This document shows, piece by piece, positions 16,209 through 25,319 of a stretch of DNA of 64,000 bases. Origin of the DNA: Georgenia subflava (GTDB lineage: Bacteria; Actinomycetota; Actinomycetes; Actinomycetales; Actinomycetaceae); the NCBI RefSeq assembly GCF_009193155.1, contig NZ_VUKD01000002.1, positions 682,001 to 746,000 on the forward strand. Direction: 5' to 3'. Within the stretch, counting starts at the first letter, position 1; every line of letters begins with the position of its first letter. The notes beneath the pieces are model-generated. The model had not been told where the DNA came from and did not search any database. It saw only the letters and a program-made list of their open reading frames with translations. The position numbers and the translations under genes were made by a program.

Positions 16209-16214
16209 ATTCTA
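16209..16214 (-). promoter_or_regulatory. Putative -10 box (TAGAAT) of tRNA-Gly
   Basis: TAGAAT on the minus strand, about 22 nt upstream of the tRNA 5' end. Confidence 0.45.
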
Positions 16215-16307
16215 ACCAGAGTCGGCCGGCACCCATGACACAGGGGTTGCCCGCACCGCGGTGTGTGCGGCGGGCCGGGGGTGTCCTGGCGAAGCTGTCG
16301 CAACCCG

Positions 16308-16313
16308 TAGAAT
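16308..16313 (+). promoter_or_regulatory. Putative -10 box (TAGAAT) of tRNA-Pro
   Basis: TAGAAT 27 nt upstream of the tRNA 5' end. The two divergent tRNA promoters share the 153-bp interval. Confidence 0.45.
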
Positions 16314-16340
16314 CCCGGTGGCGCCGCCCGTCCGGCGCGC

Positions 16341-16417
16341 CGGGATGTGGCGCAGCTTGGTAGCGCGTCCGCTTTGGGAGCGGAAGGTCGTCGGTTCGAA
16401 TCCGTCCATCCCGACCA
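16341..16417 (+). tRNA. tRNA-Pro (anticodon TGG)
   Basis: Acceptor CGGGATG/CATCCCG, D-arm GGCGCAGCTTGGTAGCGC, anticodon stem TCCGC/GCGGA around TTTGGGA (anticodon TGG), T-loop GTTCGAATC, discriminator A and an encoded CCA at 16415-16417. Confidence 0.96.
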
Positions 16418-16550
16418 GTTCGCGAGGCCGGGACGGAGCTCTCGACCTCGAGGCCGTGGCCGCAGCTTCACGAGGCCGTGGCCGTGGCGGCGCTCTCGAC
16501 CTCACGAGGCCGGGGCGGAGGTCCGTCTCGATGAAGCCAGGGCGGAGCTC
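16418..16550. repeat. Degenerate CGAGGCCG-rich repeats after tRNA-Pro
   Basis: Recurring strings such as cgaggccgggacggagctctcgacct, broken by substitutions, fill the gap to the next gene in at least four partial copies. No gene is supported here. Confidence 0.45.
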
Positions 16551-16590
16551 TCCGACGGCGCCGTCGCACGGTGGTTGCCAGGATGGGTGG

Positions 16591-17112
16591 GTGCCACCCG
16601 TCACCCGTCTCGTCACGCTCGAGGACGTCCCGCTCCTGACGGAGCTGCTCCGGACGAACCGCGAGTTCCTCGCCCCGTGGGAGCCGGAGCGTGACGACCA
16701 CTACTTCACCGTCGACGGACAACGGGCACTCGTCGAGGACGCGCTCGCGCGGTCCGCGCAGGGCGCGATGCTGCCGCACGTCATCCTCGGTCCGACCGGC
16801 GACGTCGTCGGCCGGATCACCCTCAACGGGATCGTGCGCGCCGCCTTCCAGTCCTGCAGCGTGGGGTACTGGGTCGACTCCGCCAGCAACGGACGTGGCC
16901 TGGCGACGGCGGCCGTGGGCGAGATCACCAGGGTCGCCTTCGACGAGCTCGGGCTGCACCGGGTCCAGGCCGAGACCCTGCTGCACAACCACCGGTCCCG
17001 ACGGGTGCTCGAACGGAACGGGTTCGCGCAGATCGGCGTCGCCCCCGACTACCTCAAGATCGCCGGCCGGTGGCAGGACTTCGCCCTGTTCCAGCGCGTG
17101 GCACCGGGCTGA
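16591..17112 (+). CDS. GNAT acetyltransferase, RimJ/RimL-like
   Basis: 173 residues from the GTG at 16591. RimJ/RimL features: an N-terminal LVTLEDVPLLTELLRTNREFLAPWEP, the acetyl-CoA loop YWVDSASNGRGLATAAVGEITRVAF (Q/R-x-x-G-x-A type) and the C-terminal LLHNHRSRRVLERNGFAQIG. This group acetylates ribosomal protein N-termini or small amines; the substrate is undetermined. A -10-like CAGGAT ends exactly 6 nt before the GTG. Confidence 0.82.
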   Translation: MPPVTRLVTLEDVPLLTELLRTNREFLAPWEPERDDHYFTVDGQRALVEDALARSAQGAMLPHVILGPTGDVVGRITLNGIVRAAFQSCSVGYWVDSASNGRGLATAAVGEITRVAFDELGLHRVQAETLLHNHRSRRVLERNGFAQIGVAPDYLKIAGRWQDFALFQRVAPG

Positions 17113-17174
17113 CCCGGACTCCGTCCTGCCCCCGGCCGCGAGGTGCCGGTGTGCCGGCAAGGGGTGCCGTGCCC

Positions 17175-17180
17175 TAAGAT
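17175..17180 (+). promoter_or_regulatory. Putative -10 box (TAAGAT) of tig
   Basis: TAAGAT about 100 nt upstream of the trigger factor start. No strong -35 is seen. Confidence 0.4.
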
Positions 17181-17281
17181 TGGTCGGTCCGTGCGTCTCG
17201 GCACGCCGTGCGTACGCCAGAACTTCCCCGCCGCCCCGGGCGGGACCGCACCGAATCATCCGATGAGTGGAGAGCACCGCA

Positions 17282-18730
17282 GTGAAGAGCGCCGTCGAGA
17301 ACCTTGAGCCCACCCGGGTCAAGCTGACCGTGGAGGTGTCGTACGACGAGCTCAAGCCGAGCCTCGACCACGCCTACTCCCACATCGCCGAGCAGGTCAA
17401 CGTGCCCGGCTTCCGCAAGGGCAAGGTCCCGCCGCGCGTCCTCGAGCAGCGCGTCGGTCGCGGCGCCGTCATCGAGCACGCCGTCAACGACGCCGTGCCG
17501 GACTTCTACAACCAGGCCGTCGCCGAGACCGAGGTCCGGCCGATGGGGCAGCCGAGCATCAACGTCACCGAGATCCCGGCCGTGACCGGCACCCCCGGCG
17601 GCCAGCTGGTCTTCGAGGCCGAGGTCGACGTGCGTCCCGAGATCACCCTGCCCGACCTCGACGGCATCGAGATCACCGTCGAGGACGCCGCCGTCACCGA
17701 CGAGGACGTCGCCGCCAAGCTGGACGAGCTGCGCGAGCGCTTCGGCTCCCTCGTCGGCGTGGACCGCCCCGCGGCCGAGGGTGACTACGTCGTGATCGAC
17801 CTCTCGGCGAAGGTCGGCGAGGAGGAGGTCGACTCCGTCTCCGGCGTCTCCTACCAGATCGGTGCCGGCAACATGCTCGACGGGCTGGACGAGGCCCTCA
17901 CCGGCCGCTCCGCCGGCGAGACCACCACCTTCACCACCGCCCTGGCCGGCGGCGAGCACGCCGGCGAGGAGGCCGAGGTCACCGTGACCCCGACCGCCGT
18001 CAAGGAGCGCGACCTGCCCGAGGTGGACGACGACTTCGCCCAGCTCGCCTCCGAGTTCGACACGATCGACGAGCTGCGCGAGGACCTGCGCGGTCAGGCC
18101 GCCAAGGACCGCGGCGCCGACCAGGCCGTCAAGGCCCGCGACCTGCTGCTCGAGCGCCTGCACGGCGAGCTGGACATCCCCGTCCCCGCCGGCGTCGTCG
18201 ACGCCGAGATCGGCCGCCACCTCGAGGCCGAGGGCAAGCCGGCCGACGACCCGCACGGCGAGGAGGTCCGCGAGGAGGTCACCGACCTGCTCCGCGACCA
18301 GATGCTCCTGGACACACTGGTGGAGAAGCTCTCCGTCGGCGTCACGCAGAACGAGCTCCTCGAGTTCCTCGTCTCCAGCGCCCAGCAGTACGGCATGGAG
18401 CCGAACCAGTTCATCCAGGCCGCCTCGCAGGCCGGGCAGCTCCAGGCCTTCATGGGGGAGATCGCCCGCAACAAGGCGCTCGCCGTCGCGCTGCGCAACG
18501 TCACCGTCAAGGACGGCTCGGGCAACGTCGTGGACCTGAGCGAGTACATCGGCTCGGACGAGCTCGACGCCGCCGGTCCTGAGGCCGAGGTCGCCGAGGC
18601 AGAGTCCGCCGAGTCCGCCGAGAGTGCTGAGTCCGCCGAGAGTGCCGAGTCCGCCGACTCGCCGGACTCGCCCGACTCCCCGGCGTCCGCCGACTCCGCC
18701 GACGAGGCCGAGGACGCCGACGAGAAGTAG
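17282..18730 (+). CDS. tig: Trigger factor (ribosome-associated peptidyl-prolyl isomerase chaperone)
   Basis: 482 residues from the GTG at 17282. The N-terminal ribosome-binding domain has the signature [15 protein letters not shown] (about 44-58). An FKBP-type PPIase domain spans about 160-245 ([15 protein letters not shown]), and the helical chaperone domain about 250-430. The last 50 residues are an acidic low-complexity tail of Ala-Glu-Ser and Asp-Ser-Pro units encoded by 9-bp repeats (gagtccgcc). It binds nascent chains at the ribosome exit. The next genes are clpP1-clpP2-clpX, the common tig-clpPX order, but a strong palindromic terminator separates them. Confidence 0.96.
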   Translation: MKSAVENLEPTRVKLTVEVSYDELKPSLDHAYSHIAEQVNVPGFRKGKVPPRVLEQRVGRGAVIEHAVNDAVPDFYNQAVAETEVRPMGQPSINVTEIPAVTGTPGGQLVFEAEVDVRPEITLPDLDGIEITVEDAAVTDEDVAAKLDELRERFGSLVGVDRPAAEGDYVVIDLSAKVGEEEVDSVSGVSYQIGAGNMLDGLDEALTGRSAGETTTFTTALAGGEHAGEEAEVTVTPTAVKERDLPEVDDDFAQLASEFDTIDELREDLRGQAAKDRGADQAVKARDLLLERLHGELDIPVPAGVVDAEIGRHLEAEGKPADDPHGEEVREEVTDLLRDQMLLDTLVEKLSVGVTQNELLEFLVSSAQQYGMEPNQFIQAASQAGQLQAFMGEIARNKALAVALRNVTVKDGSGNVVDLSEYIGSDELDAAGPEAEVAEAESAESAESAESAESAESADSPDSPDSPASADSADEAEDADEK

Positions 18731-18748
18731 GCGGCACCGCACCGCCCG

Positions 18749-18778
18749 CGGGCCCGGCACCACGTGGTGCCGGGCCCG
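18749..18778. terminator. tig terminator: perfect 30-bp palindrome
   Basis: cgggcccggcaccac followed directly by its exact reverse complement, 18 bp after the stop. As RNA it would fold with a 4-nt loop and an 11-13-bp GC stem. Confidence 0.75.
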
Positions 18779-18942
18779 TCGCGCACCCGGGGGCCGCCGT
18801 CGCCCCGGGGCCGTGCGCCGTGAGCGAAAAGCGACGGCTGGGGCGAGGTTTGGCGGCGCCGCGGCGTTAGTGTCGCTGGAACGGACCACAACAGGCCGAG
18901 ACGGCCGGGGTCGTGCGACCCCGGCGACGAAGGAGCGTGCAC

Positions 18943-19563
18943 GTGAGCGAGCAGATGCCGCAGGCAAGGGTCGAGAACGCCGGGATGGGCCTGAACGACA
19001 ACATCTACAACCGGCTCCTCAAGGAGCGCATCATCTGGCTCGGCCAGGAGGTGCGCGACGAGAACGCCAACGCCATCTGCGCGCAGATGATGCTGCTGGC
19101 CGCGGAGGACCCCGACAAGGACATCTTCCTGTACATCAACTCCCCGGGCGGCTCGATCACCGCCGGGATGGCCATCTACGACACCATGCAGTTCATCCAA
19201 CCGGACGTCTCCACCGTCGCGATGGGGATGGCCGCCTCGATGGGGCAGTTCCTGCTGTCCTCCGGGGCGAAGGGCAAGCGCTTCGCGACGCCGCACGCCC
19301 GCGTGATGATGCACCAGCCCTCCGGCGGCATCGGCGGGACCGCCACCGACATCCGTATCAACGCCGAGCTGATCCTGCACATGAAGCGGGTGCTTGCCGA
19401 GCTGACCGCCGAGCAGACCGGCAAGACCGTGGACCAGATCAACGCCGACGCCGACCGCGACCGGTGGTTCACCGCACCCGAGGCTCTCGAGTACGGCTTC
19501 ATCGACCACGTCGTCGAGCACTCCGCCTCCGTGCCCGGCGGTGGCGGCACCGGCAAGAACTGA
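18943..19563 (+). CDS. clpP1: ATP-dependent Clp protease proteolytic subunit 1
   Basis: 206 residues from the GTG at 18943 (AAGGAG at 18930-18935). Catalytic triad: Ser99 in MAASMGQ, His124 in MMHQPSGG, Asp173 in RDRW. Oxyanion-loop glycines are at SPGGSI. Actinobacterial ClpP1 and ClpP2 form a mixed double heptamer that works with ClpX or ClpC1. clpP2 follows after 44 bp. A possible -10 TAGTGT is at 18868-18873. Confidence 0.96.
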   Translation: MSEQMPQARVENAGMGLNDNIYNRLLKERIIWLGQEVRDENANAICAQMMLLAAEDPDKDIFLYINSPGGSITAGMAIYDTMQFIQPDVSTVAMGMAASMGQFLLSSGAKGKRFATPHARVMMHQPSGGIGGTATDIRINAELILHMKRVLAELTAEQTGKTVDQINADADRDRWFTAPEALEYGFIDHVVEHSASVPGGGGTGKN

Positions 19564-19607
19564 CGGGCCGCCGCACACCGCCGACCCCCTCGACCACAGG
19601 AGCACCC

Positions 19608-20288
19608 TTGAGCACCAACTTCTTCGCCCAGGCCGGCAGGATGCCGTCCTCCACGGCCCCCGCCGGGCCGAGCGCCCGCTACGTCCTGCCCCAGTTCGAG
19701 GAGCGGACCGCCTACGGCTACAAGCGCCAGGATCCGTACACCAAGCTCTTCGAGGACCGCATCATCTTCCTCGGCGTGCAGGTGGACGACGCCTCCGCCG
19801 ACGACGTCATGGCCCAGCTCCTCGTGCTGGAGAGCCAGGACCCCGACGGTCTGATCACCATGTACATCAACTCGCCCGGTGGTTCCTTCACCGCGATGAC
19901 GGCGATCTACGACACGATGCAGTACATCAAGCCGCAGATCCAGACCGTGTGCCTGGGCCAGGCGGCTTCGGCCGCCGCGGTGCTGCTCGCCGCCGGCTCG
20001 CCCGGCAAGCGGCTGGCACTGCCCAACGCGCGCGTGATGATCCACCAGCCCGCCCTCGAGGGCGGCGGCTACGCCCAGGCGTCGGACATCGAGATCCACG
20101 CCAACGAGGTGCTGCGCATGCGCGAGTGGCTCGAGGAGACCCTCGCGCACCACTCGGGCACGCCGGTGGAGCAGGTCCGCAACGACATCGAGCGCGACAA
20201 GATGCTCACGGCCGAGCAGGCCAAGGACTACGGGCTCGTGGACCAGGTCCTCGAGTCGCGCAAGGCCGCGGTCCTGCCGCAGGTCTGA
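19608..20288 (+). CDS. clpP2: ATP-dependent Clp protease proteolytic subunit 2
   Basis: 226 residues from a TTG at 19608, with AGGAG at 19598-19602 and 5-nt spacing; no ATG or GTG fits. Ser121 in GQAASAAA and His146 in [10 protein letters not shown] are the catalytic residues. The N-terminal 30 residues are an actinobacterial-type extension ahead of [13 protein letters not shown]. Partner of ClpP1 in the same operon. A GC hairpin follows the stop. Confidence 0.95.
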   Translation: MSTNFFAQAGRMPSSTAPAGPSARYVLPQFEERTAYGYKRQDPYTKLFEDRIIFLGVQVDDASADDVMAQLLVLESQDPDGLITMYINSPGGSFTAMTAIYDTMQYIKPQIQTVCLGQAASAAAVLLAAGSPGKRLALPNARVMIHQPALEGGGYAQASDIEIHANEVLRMREWLEETLAHHSGTPVEQVRNDIERDKMLTAEQAKDYGLVDQVLESRKAAVLPQV

Positions 20289-20299
20289 TCCGGGCAGCC

Positions 20300-20337
20300 A
20301 CGCCGGGTACGGTGCCTCGCGGCGCCGCACCCGGCGT
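20300..20337 (+). terminator. Hairpin after clpP2
   Basis: Arms acgccgggt (20300-20308) and acccggcgt (20329-20337) are perfect, with a further GC-rich inner stem. It may attenuate read-through to clpX, which begins 240 bp after clpP2. Confidence 0.45.
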
Positions 20338-20528
20338 GCGCGCGCGTCGGGTGCGGGGGCACGCGCCGGCTCGCCGGCGTGCCGGTCGGCGCCTCGCGAG
20401 CGTGCCGGTCGTGGCCCGCGGACAATGCCCGCGCGGCGAGCAGGACAGGACCGCACCTGGTGGTGTGGAATGGGTTGGAGCCGGCCGCAGCGGCCGGAGA
20501 CGAGACGACGAGACGGTGGTGGAGCCCG

Positions 20529-21806
20529 GTGGTTCGCACAGGTGAGGGAGCGGACCTGCTCAAGTGCTCGTTCTGCGGGAAGAGCCAGAAGCAGGTCAAG
20601 AAGCTCATCGCAGGTCCTGGCGTGTACATCTGCGACGAGTGCATCGACCTGTGCAACGAGATCATCGACGAGGAGCTGGCCGAGGCGAGCGAGCTGGGCC
20701 TCGTCGACCTGCCGAAGCCGCGGGAGATCTACGAGTTCCTCGAGGAGTACATCGTCGGCCAGGACCGCGCCAAGCGATCGCTCGCCGTCGCCGTGTACAA
20801 CCACTACAAGCGGGTCCAGGCGCGCGAGAACAGCGGTCAGGACGACAGCGGCATCGAGATCTCGAAGTCGAACATCCTGCTCATCGGACCCACCGGCACC
20901 GGCAAGACCTACCTCGCGCAGACGCTGGCGAAGATGCTCAACGTGCCGTTCGCGATCGCCGACGCCACCGCGCTGACCGAGGCCGGCTACGTCGGCGAGG
21001 ACGTGGAGAACATCCTCCTCAAGCTCATCCAGGCCGCTGACTTCGACGTCAAGAAGGCCGAGAAGGGCATCATCTACATCGACGAGATCGACAAGATCGC
21101 CCGCAAGAGCGAGAACCCGTCGATCACCCGGGACGTCTCCGGCGAGGGCGTGCAGCAGGCGCTGCTGAAGATCATCGAGGGCACGCAGGCCTCGGTGCCC
21201 CCGCAGGGCGGGCGCAAGCACCCCCACCAGGAGTTCCTCCAGATCGACACCACGAACGTGCTGTTCATCGTGGCCGGCGCCTTCGCAGGGCTGGAGGAGA
21301 TCATCTCCGCCCGCTCGGGCCGGCGCGGCATCGGCTTCGGCGCGCCCCTGCGCGAGGCCGACACCCAGGTCGACCTCTTCGGCGAGGTGCACCCCGAGGA
21401 CCTGCACAAGTTCGGCCTCATCCCCGAGTTCGTCGGCCGGCTCCCCGTGGTCGCCACGGTCGGCAAACTCGACCAGGAGGCGCTCGTGCGGATCCTGACC
21501 GAGCCGCGCAACGCCCTGGTCAAGCAGTACCAGCGCATGTTCGAGATCGACGGCGTCGAGCTCGAGTTCACCGACGACGCGCTCGAGTCCATCGCCGACC
21601 AGGCCCTGCTGCGCGGGACCGGCGCCCGCGGGCTGCGCGCGATCATGGAGGAGGTGCTCCGCGAGGTCATGTTCGAGGTGCCCTCACGTGACGACGTCGC
21701 CCGCGTCGTCGTCACTCGCGAGGTCGTCCTGGAGAACGTGAACCCCACGCTCGTGCCCCGCGAGAAGGCCACCAAGCGCCGCGCGCCGCGCGAGAAGTCG
21801 GCCTGA
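20529..21806 (+). CDS. clpX: ClpX unfoldase, ATPase subunit of Clp protease
   Basis: 425 residues from the GTG at 20529, giving the standard actinobacterial N-terminus [20 protein letters not shown]. The zinc-binding domain uses Cys13, Cys16, Cys35 and Cys38. AAA+ motifs are Walker A GPTGTGKT (120-127), Walker [11 protein letters not shown] and sensor 2 [11 protein letters not shown]. The pore loop is the usual [11 protein letters not shown] / GYVGED region. It recognises, unfolds and feeds substrates to ClpP1P2. A strong terminator follows. Confidence 0.97.
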   Translation: MVRTGEGADLLKCSFCGKSQKQVKKLIAGPGVYICDECIDLCNEIIDEELAEASELGLVDLPKPREIYEFLEEYIVGQDRAKRSLAVAVYNHYKRVQARENSGQDDSGIEISKSNILLIGPTGTGKTYLAQTLAKMLNVPFAIADATALTEAGYVGEDVENILLKLIQAADFDVKKAEKGIIYIDEIDKIARKSENPSITRDVSGEGVQQALLKIIEGTQASVPPQGGRKHPHQEFLQIDTTNVLFIVAGAFAGLEEIISARSGRRGIGFGAPLREADTQVDLFGEVHPEDLHKFGLIPEFVGRLPVVATVGKLDQEALVRILTEPRNALVKQYQRMFEIDGVELEFTDDALESIADQALLRGTGARGLRAIMEEVLREVMFEVPSRDDVARVVVTREVVLENVNPTLVPREKATKRRAPREKSA

Positions 21807-21817
21807 CACCAGCTCGA

Positions 21818-21853
21818 CGACGGGCCGGTTCCCCTCGGGGAGCCGGCCCGTCG
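21818..21853 (+). terminator. clpX terminator hairpin
   Basis: 16-bp stem cgacgggccggttccc / gggagccggcccgtcg with one G-U pair and a 4-nt loop, 12 bp after the stop. Confidence 0.8.
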
Positions 21854-21983
21854 CTCGTTGCGGCCGACGCCCCGACGGGGACCCGGAGGAGGCCGGCGGC
21901 GCAGCTCCTGCAGCCCTGGCGCGGCGAGGACGGGTGCTGCAGAGTGGGACATCAAGATCGTCCCCGACTCAGTGAGGTGCCTG

Positions 21984-23216
21984 ATGCGACTTGACCGGAT
22001 CACCGCCGACCTTCCGACCGACGTCCCGCTCGTCACCGTCGTGATGGACGCGACCAGGGAGAGCGAGACGGGCAACCAGGCGGTGCTCACGCGGTGGAAG
22101 GACCTCCGCCGGGGCCTCGAGGGACAGGGTGCCGACGAGGCGACCCTGGAGGCGCTCGGGGAGCGCATCCGCACGATCAGCAACGCCGCCGGCCAGCACG
22201 GCCGCGTGCTCGTGGGCGCCCGCGGCGAGGTCCTGCTGGACTGTGCCCTGGCCACGCCGCCGGCCACGGACGAGGCCCTATACGAGCAGGGCGTCAACGC
22301 GTTCGCCCTGGCGCGGGTGGCCGACGAGCACGTGCGCTACCTCCTCGCGTCGGTCGACCGGTCGGGGATGGACGTGACGTTCCACGAGTCGGCCACCGCG
22401 TCGACCGCGGACGACGGCGGCACGTCCTACGAGGGCGGGCACGACGAGCTGACCAAGACCAACACCGGGGGGCGCTCGCACAAGCGCTACGAGTCCCGCG
22501 CGGAGGACTCGTGGGAGCGCAACGCCGAGGCGGTGGCCCACGAGCTGGACCGCATCGTGACCGAGCGCCGTCCCGAGGTCGTCCTGCTGACCGGGGACGT
22601 GCGTGCCCGGGCGCTCGTGGCCGACGCGGTCGGGCAGACGGCGAAGGGGCTGCTGGCCGCCATCGAGGGCGGGTCCCGCTCCGAGGGCGTCAAGCCGGAG
22701 ACGTTCCGGGCCAACGTGGTGGCCGCCCTCGACGAGTTCCGGCTGCGCCGCCGCGAGGGCGTCCTGGACCGGTTCCGGCAGATCCACGGCCAGGACGGCG
22801 CCGCGGTCTCCGGGCGGGACGGCGTGCTCGACGTGCTGCGGCGCGGTCAGGTGGCCGAGCTCGTCATCACCGAGGCGGTCGCCGGGCCGCCGTCGTCGCT
22901 CGCGGGCAAGAAGCTGTGGGCCGGCGACGACCCCCTGCAGATCGGCAACCACGCGGACGTCGTCGAGATGGGCGCCACCGCCCCGCACGAGGTGCGGGCC
23001 GACCTCGCGCTCGGCCGTGCCGCGCTGGCCCAGGGCGCCGGTATCACCGTCGTCGACGAGGCGAGCGTCAAGCTCGCCGACGGCGTCGGGGCCCTGCTGC
23101 GGTGGAACGACGCCGCGACGCCGAACGACCACGTCTTCACGCAGAGCGCCGACCCGCACCGCGAGGGCCGCAGCCGAGTGGGCCGCACCCAGGAGGTCAC
23201 CGAACCGCGCTCGTGA
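21984..23216 (+). CDS. Rv2629-like protein of the bacterial eRF1/Vms1-like (baeRF) family
   Basis: 410 residues from the ATG at 21984 (GAGGTG at 21974-21979). It resembles Mycobacterium tuberculosis Rv2629 and related proteins with an eRF1-like fold, proposed to act on stalled ribosomes. The N-terminal region (about 1-140) holds [27 protein letters not shown]. The middle segment with [28 protein letters not shown] is the most conserved block. The C-terminal domain (about 250-380) is Rossmann-like. No canonical GGQ tripeptide is present. It sits alone after clpX, so a link to protein quality control is only contextual. Confidence 0.75.
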   Translation: MRLDRITADLPTDVPLVTVVMDATRESETGNQAVLTRWKDLRRGLEGQGADEATLEALGERIRTISNAAGQHGRVLVGARGEVLLDCALATPPATDEALYEQGVNAFALARVADEHVRYLLASVDRSGMDVTFHESATASTADDGGTSYEGGHDELTKTNTGGRSHKRYESRAEDSWERNAEAVAHELDRIVTERRPEVVLLTGDVRARALVADAVGQTAKGLLAAIEGGSRSEGVKPETFRANVVAALDEFRLRRREGVLDRFRQIHGQDGAAVSGRDGVLDVLRRGQVAELVITEAVAGPPSSLAGKKLWAGDDPLQIGNHADVVEMGATAPHEVRADLALGRAALAQGAGITVVDEASVKLADGVGALLRWNDAATPNDHVFTQSADPHREGRSRVGRTQEVTEPRS

Positions 23217-23353
23217 CCGGGCCCGGTCGGTAGCCCGGCTGCGCCCCGGGACGGAGTGCCCGGCGCCGCCTGGCAGGGCCGGCTGGCGGTGCCTGGCAGG
23301 GCTGCCGGCGCCGCCGGGCACGGCCCTCGCCAGGTCGCGCACCTGGTGGGAGC

Positions 23354-24805
23354 ATGGCCCCCATGCCCGACCTCAGCCTCGGATCGGCGCAAGGGCGGCG
23401 GGTCGTCTTCGTCACGGTCCTGGCGTCGGGGATGGCCCTGCTCGACGGCACGGTCGTCAACGTGGCGCTGCGCCCGATCGGGGTCGAGCTCGACGCCTCG
23501 CTCGCCGAGCTGCAGTGGGTGGTCAACGCCTACATGCTCGCGCTCGCGTCGCTGATCCTGGTCGGCGGCTCGCTGGGGGACCGGCTCGGCCGCCGCCGCG
23601 TGTTCCTCGTCGGTGTGGCCTGGTTCGCCGTCGCCTCGTTGGGGTGCGGACTCGCGCAGACGGCGAGCCAGCTGATCGTGGCACGGGGGATCCAGGGCAT
23701 CGGCGGCGCGCTGCTGACCCCGGGCAGCCTCGCGCTGATCCAGGCGAGCCTGTCCCCGGACGACCGGCCGCGGGGCATCGGCATCTGGTCGGCATGGTCG
23801 GGCGTGGCCGCCGCGGTGGGCCCGCTGCTCGGCGGCTGGATCATCCAGGCCGTGTCCTGGCGCTGGGTCTTCCTGATCAACGTCCCGGTCGCCGTCGTGA
23901 TTATCGTCCTGGGACTGCGGCACGTCCCCGAGTCCGGCGGCTCCGCCCGGGAGACACGCCCGCACTTCGACGTCGTCGGTGCCGCACTCGGCGTGGTGGC
24001 TCTCGGCGGGATCACCTTCGCCCTCATCCAGGGCGGCTGGCTGCCGCTGGCCGTCGGCCTCCTCGGCATGGCGGCCTTCCTCCTGGTCGAGCGCCGCAGC
24101 CCGGCGCCCATGCTGCCGCTGGAGCTCTTCGCCGACCGCACCTTCACCGCGGCCAACCTCGTGACCCTGGTGGTCTACGGCGCGCTCGGTGCGCTCATGT
24201 TCTTCCTCATCCTCCAGCTGCAGGTGGTCGCCGGGTACTCACCCCTGGCCGCGGGCCTGGCGACCGTGCCGTTCACGGTCCTCATGCTGATCTTCTCGCC
24301 CCGCGTGGGGGCCCTCATGAGACGCACCGGTCCGCGCCTGCTCATGGCGCTCGGGCCCGCGATCGCCTCGGGCGGCGTCGCGCTCCTCGCCGGGGTGACG
24401 TTCGACGCCTCCTACGTGCGTGACGTGCTGCCCGGCGTCGTGGTCTTCGGCGCCGGGATCACCCTGATGGTCACACCGCTGACGGCGACCGTCCTGGCGG
24501 CGGTGGACGACGCCCGGGCCGGTATCGCCAGCGGGATCAACAACGCCGTCGCGCGCGGGGCGAGCCTCCTCGCCGTCGCCGCGCTGCCCGCCATGGTGGG
24601 GCTGGCCGGGGACGACTACGAGCAGCCGGGCGTCTTCGACACCGGCTACCGCGCGGCGATGTGGTGGTGCGCCGGCCTGCTGCTGGCCGGGGCCGTGCTG
24701 GCGGCGGTGCTCGTACCGTCCCGACGCGCGATCGAGGTCCGGGCGGCCGAGAGCTCTGCCACCGCCGGTGGACGGGCCGCGGAGCCCGAGCGACCCGAAC
24801 CGTAG
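23354..24805 (+). CDS. DHA2-family (EmrB/QacA) MFS multidrug exporter
   Basis: 483 residues from the ATG at 23354; an ATG at 23363 is equally possible. Fourteen hydrophobic segments fit DHA2. Conserved motifs: LDGTVVNVALRPIG in TM1 (motif D1), GDRLGRRRVFLVG (motif A) and AAAVGPLLGGWIIQAVSWRWVFLINVP (motif C plus the following loop). It should export hydrophobic cations or drugs by proton antiport; the substrate is unknown. A GC-rich stretch with short repeats of ggcgccgcctggcaggg (about 23258-23325) precedes it. Confidence 0.85.
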   Translation: MAPMPDLSLGSAQGRRVVFVTVLASGMALLDGTVVNVALRPIGVELDASLAELQWVVNAYMLALASLILVGGSLGDRLGRRRVFLVGVAWFAVASLGCGLAQTASQLIVARGIQGIGGALLTPGSLALIQASLSPDDRPRGIGIWSAWSGVAAAVGPLLGGWIIQAVSWRWVFLINVPVAVVIIVLGLRHVPESGGSARETRPHFDVVGAALGVVALGGITFALIQGGWLPLAVGLLGMAAFLLVERRSPAPMLPLELFADRTFTAANLVTLVVYGALGALMFFLILQLQVVAGYSPLAAGLATVPFTVLMLIFSPRVGALMRRTGPRLLMALGPAIASGGVALLAGVTFDASYVRDVLPGVVVFGAGITLMVTPLTATVLAAVDDARAGIASGINNAVARGASLLAVAALPAMVGLAGDDYEQPGVFDTGYRAAMWWCAGLLLAGAVLAAVLVPSRRAIEVRAAESSATAGGRAAEPERPEP

Positions 24806-24808
24806 GAT
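24803..24808 (+). promoter_or_regulatory. Putative -10 box (TAGGAT) of the chorismate mutase gene, leaderless arrangement
   Basis: TAGGAT straddles the end of the DHA2 coding region and ends 6 nt before the ATG at 24815. Confidence 0.45.
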
Positions 24809-24814
24809 CGCGGC

Positions 24815-25180
24815 ATGAGCACCTCGGGGACCCACCGCAGCACCGAGCCCGACGACGTCCCGGCCGGCCTGCGCTCGGCCCGCCTCACCATCGACAACAT
24901 CGACGCGGCCCTCGTGCACCTCCTCGCCGAGCGGTTCCGCTGCACCCAGCAGGTCGGCCTGCTCAAGGCCCGGCTGGACCTCCCGCCGTCGGACCCCGCG
25001 CGGGAGCGCCGCCAGGTCGCGCGGCTGCGGGCGCTCGCGGAGGAGTCGGGCCTCGACCCCGTCTTCGCCGAGAAGTTCCTCGCGTTCATCGTCGAGGAGG
25101 TCATCCGGCACCACGCGGACATCGCCGAGGCGCACGCCAGCGGCGACGGCGCGGCGCCCGGAGCGAGCCCCGAGGCCTGA
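24815..25180 (+). CDS. Chorismate mutase, AroQ class
   Basis: 121 residues, all helical. The AroQ pattern is visible: an N-terminal helix RLTIDNIDAALVHLLAERFRCTQQVGLLKARLDLPPSDPARERRQVARL with the active-site Arg and Lys residues, and a C-terminal helix LDPVFAEKFLAFIVEEVIRHH. It isomerises chorismate to prephenate for Phe and Tyr synthesis. The disordered N-terminus (about 1-18) and Ala/Gly-rich tail are not conserved. Actinobacterial AroQ enzymes are often weak until activated by DAHP synthase. The gene starts 9 bp after the exporter stop but has its own promoter-like element. Confidence 0.82.
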   Translation: MSTSGTHRSTEPDDVPAGLRSARLTIDNIDAALVHLLAERFRCTQQVGLLKARLDLPPSDPARERRQVARLRALAEESGLDPVFAEKFLAFIVEEVIRHHADIAEAHASGDGAAPGASPEA

Positions 25181-25319
25181 CGGGCGCCCGGCCCCCCAGC
25201 GCCGCGCGACCCGGCCGCCACCCGGGAGACCCTACGCAGGGCCACGTCGCACGGGGCCGCCGAGCGGTGCGTGCGACGCCGTCGCGGCACCCTCCCGACC
25301 GGGTCGTGACCGCCCGCCG

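Noticed and set aside
16114-16417. tRNA pair as the edge of an integrated element
   Set aside because: No integrase, no repeated tRNA 3' end and no gene cargo nearby.
18749-18778. Perfect palindrome after tig as a recombination or attachment site
   Set aside because: Its position just after a stop and its similarity to other post-gene hairpins make a terminator the simpler reading.
18810-18942. ClgR-type operator upstream of clpP1 (agcgaaaagcgac near 18822)
   Set aside because: The string only loosely resembles ClgR sites and lacks a convincing spaced palindrome.
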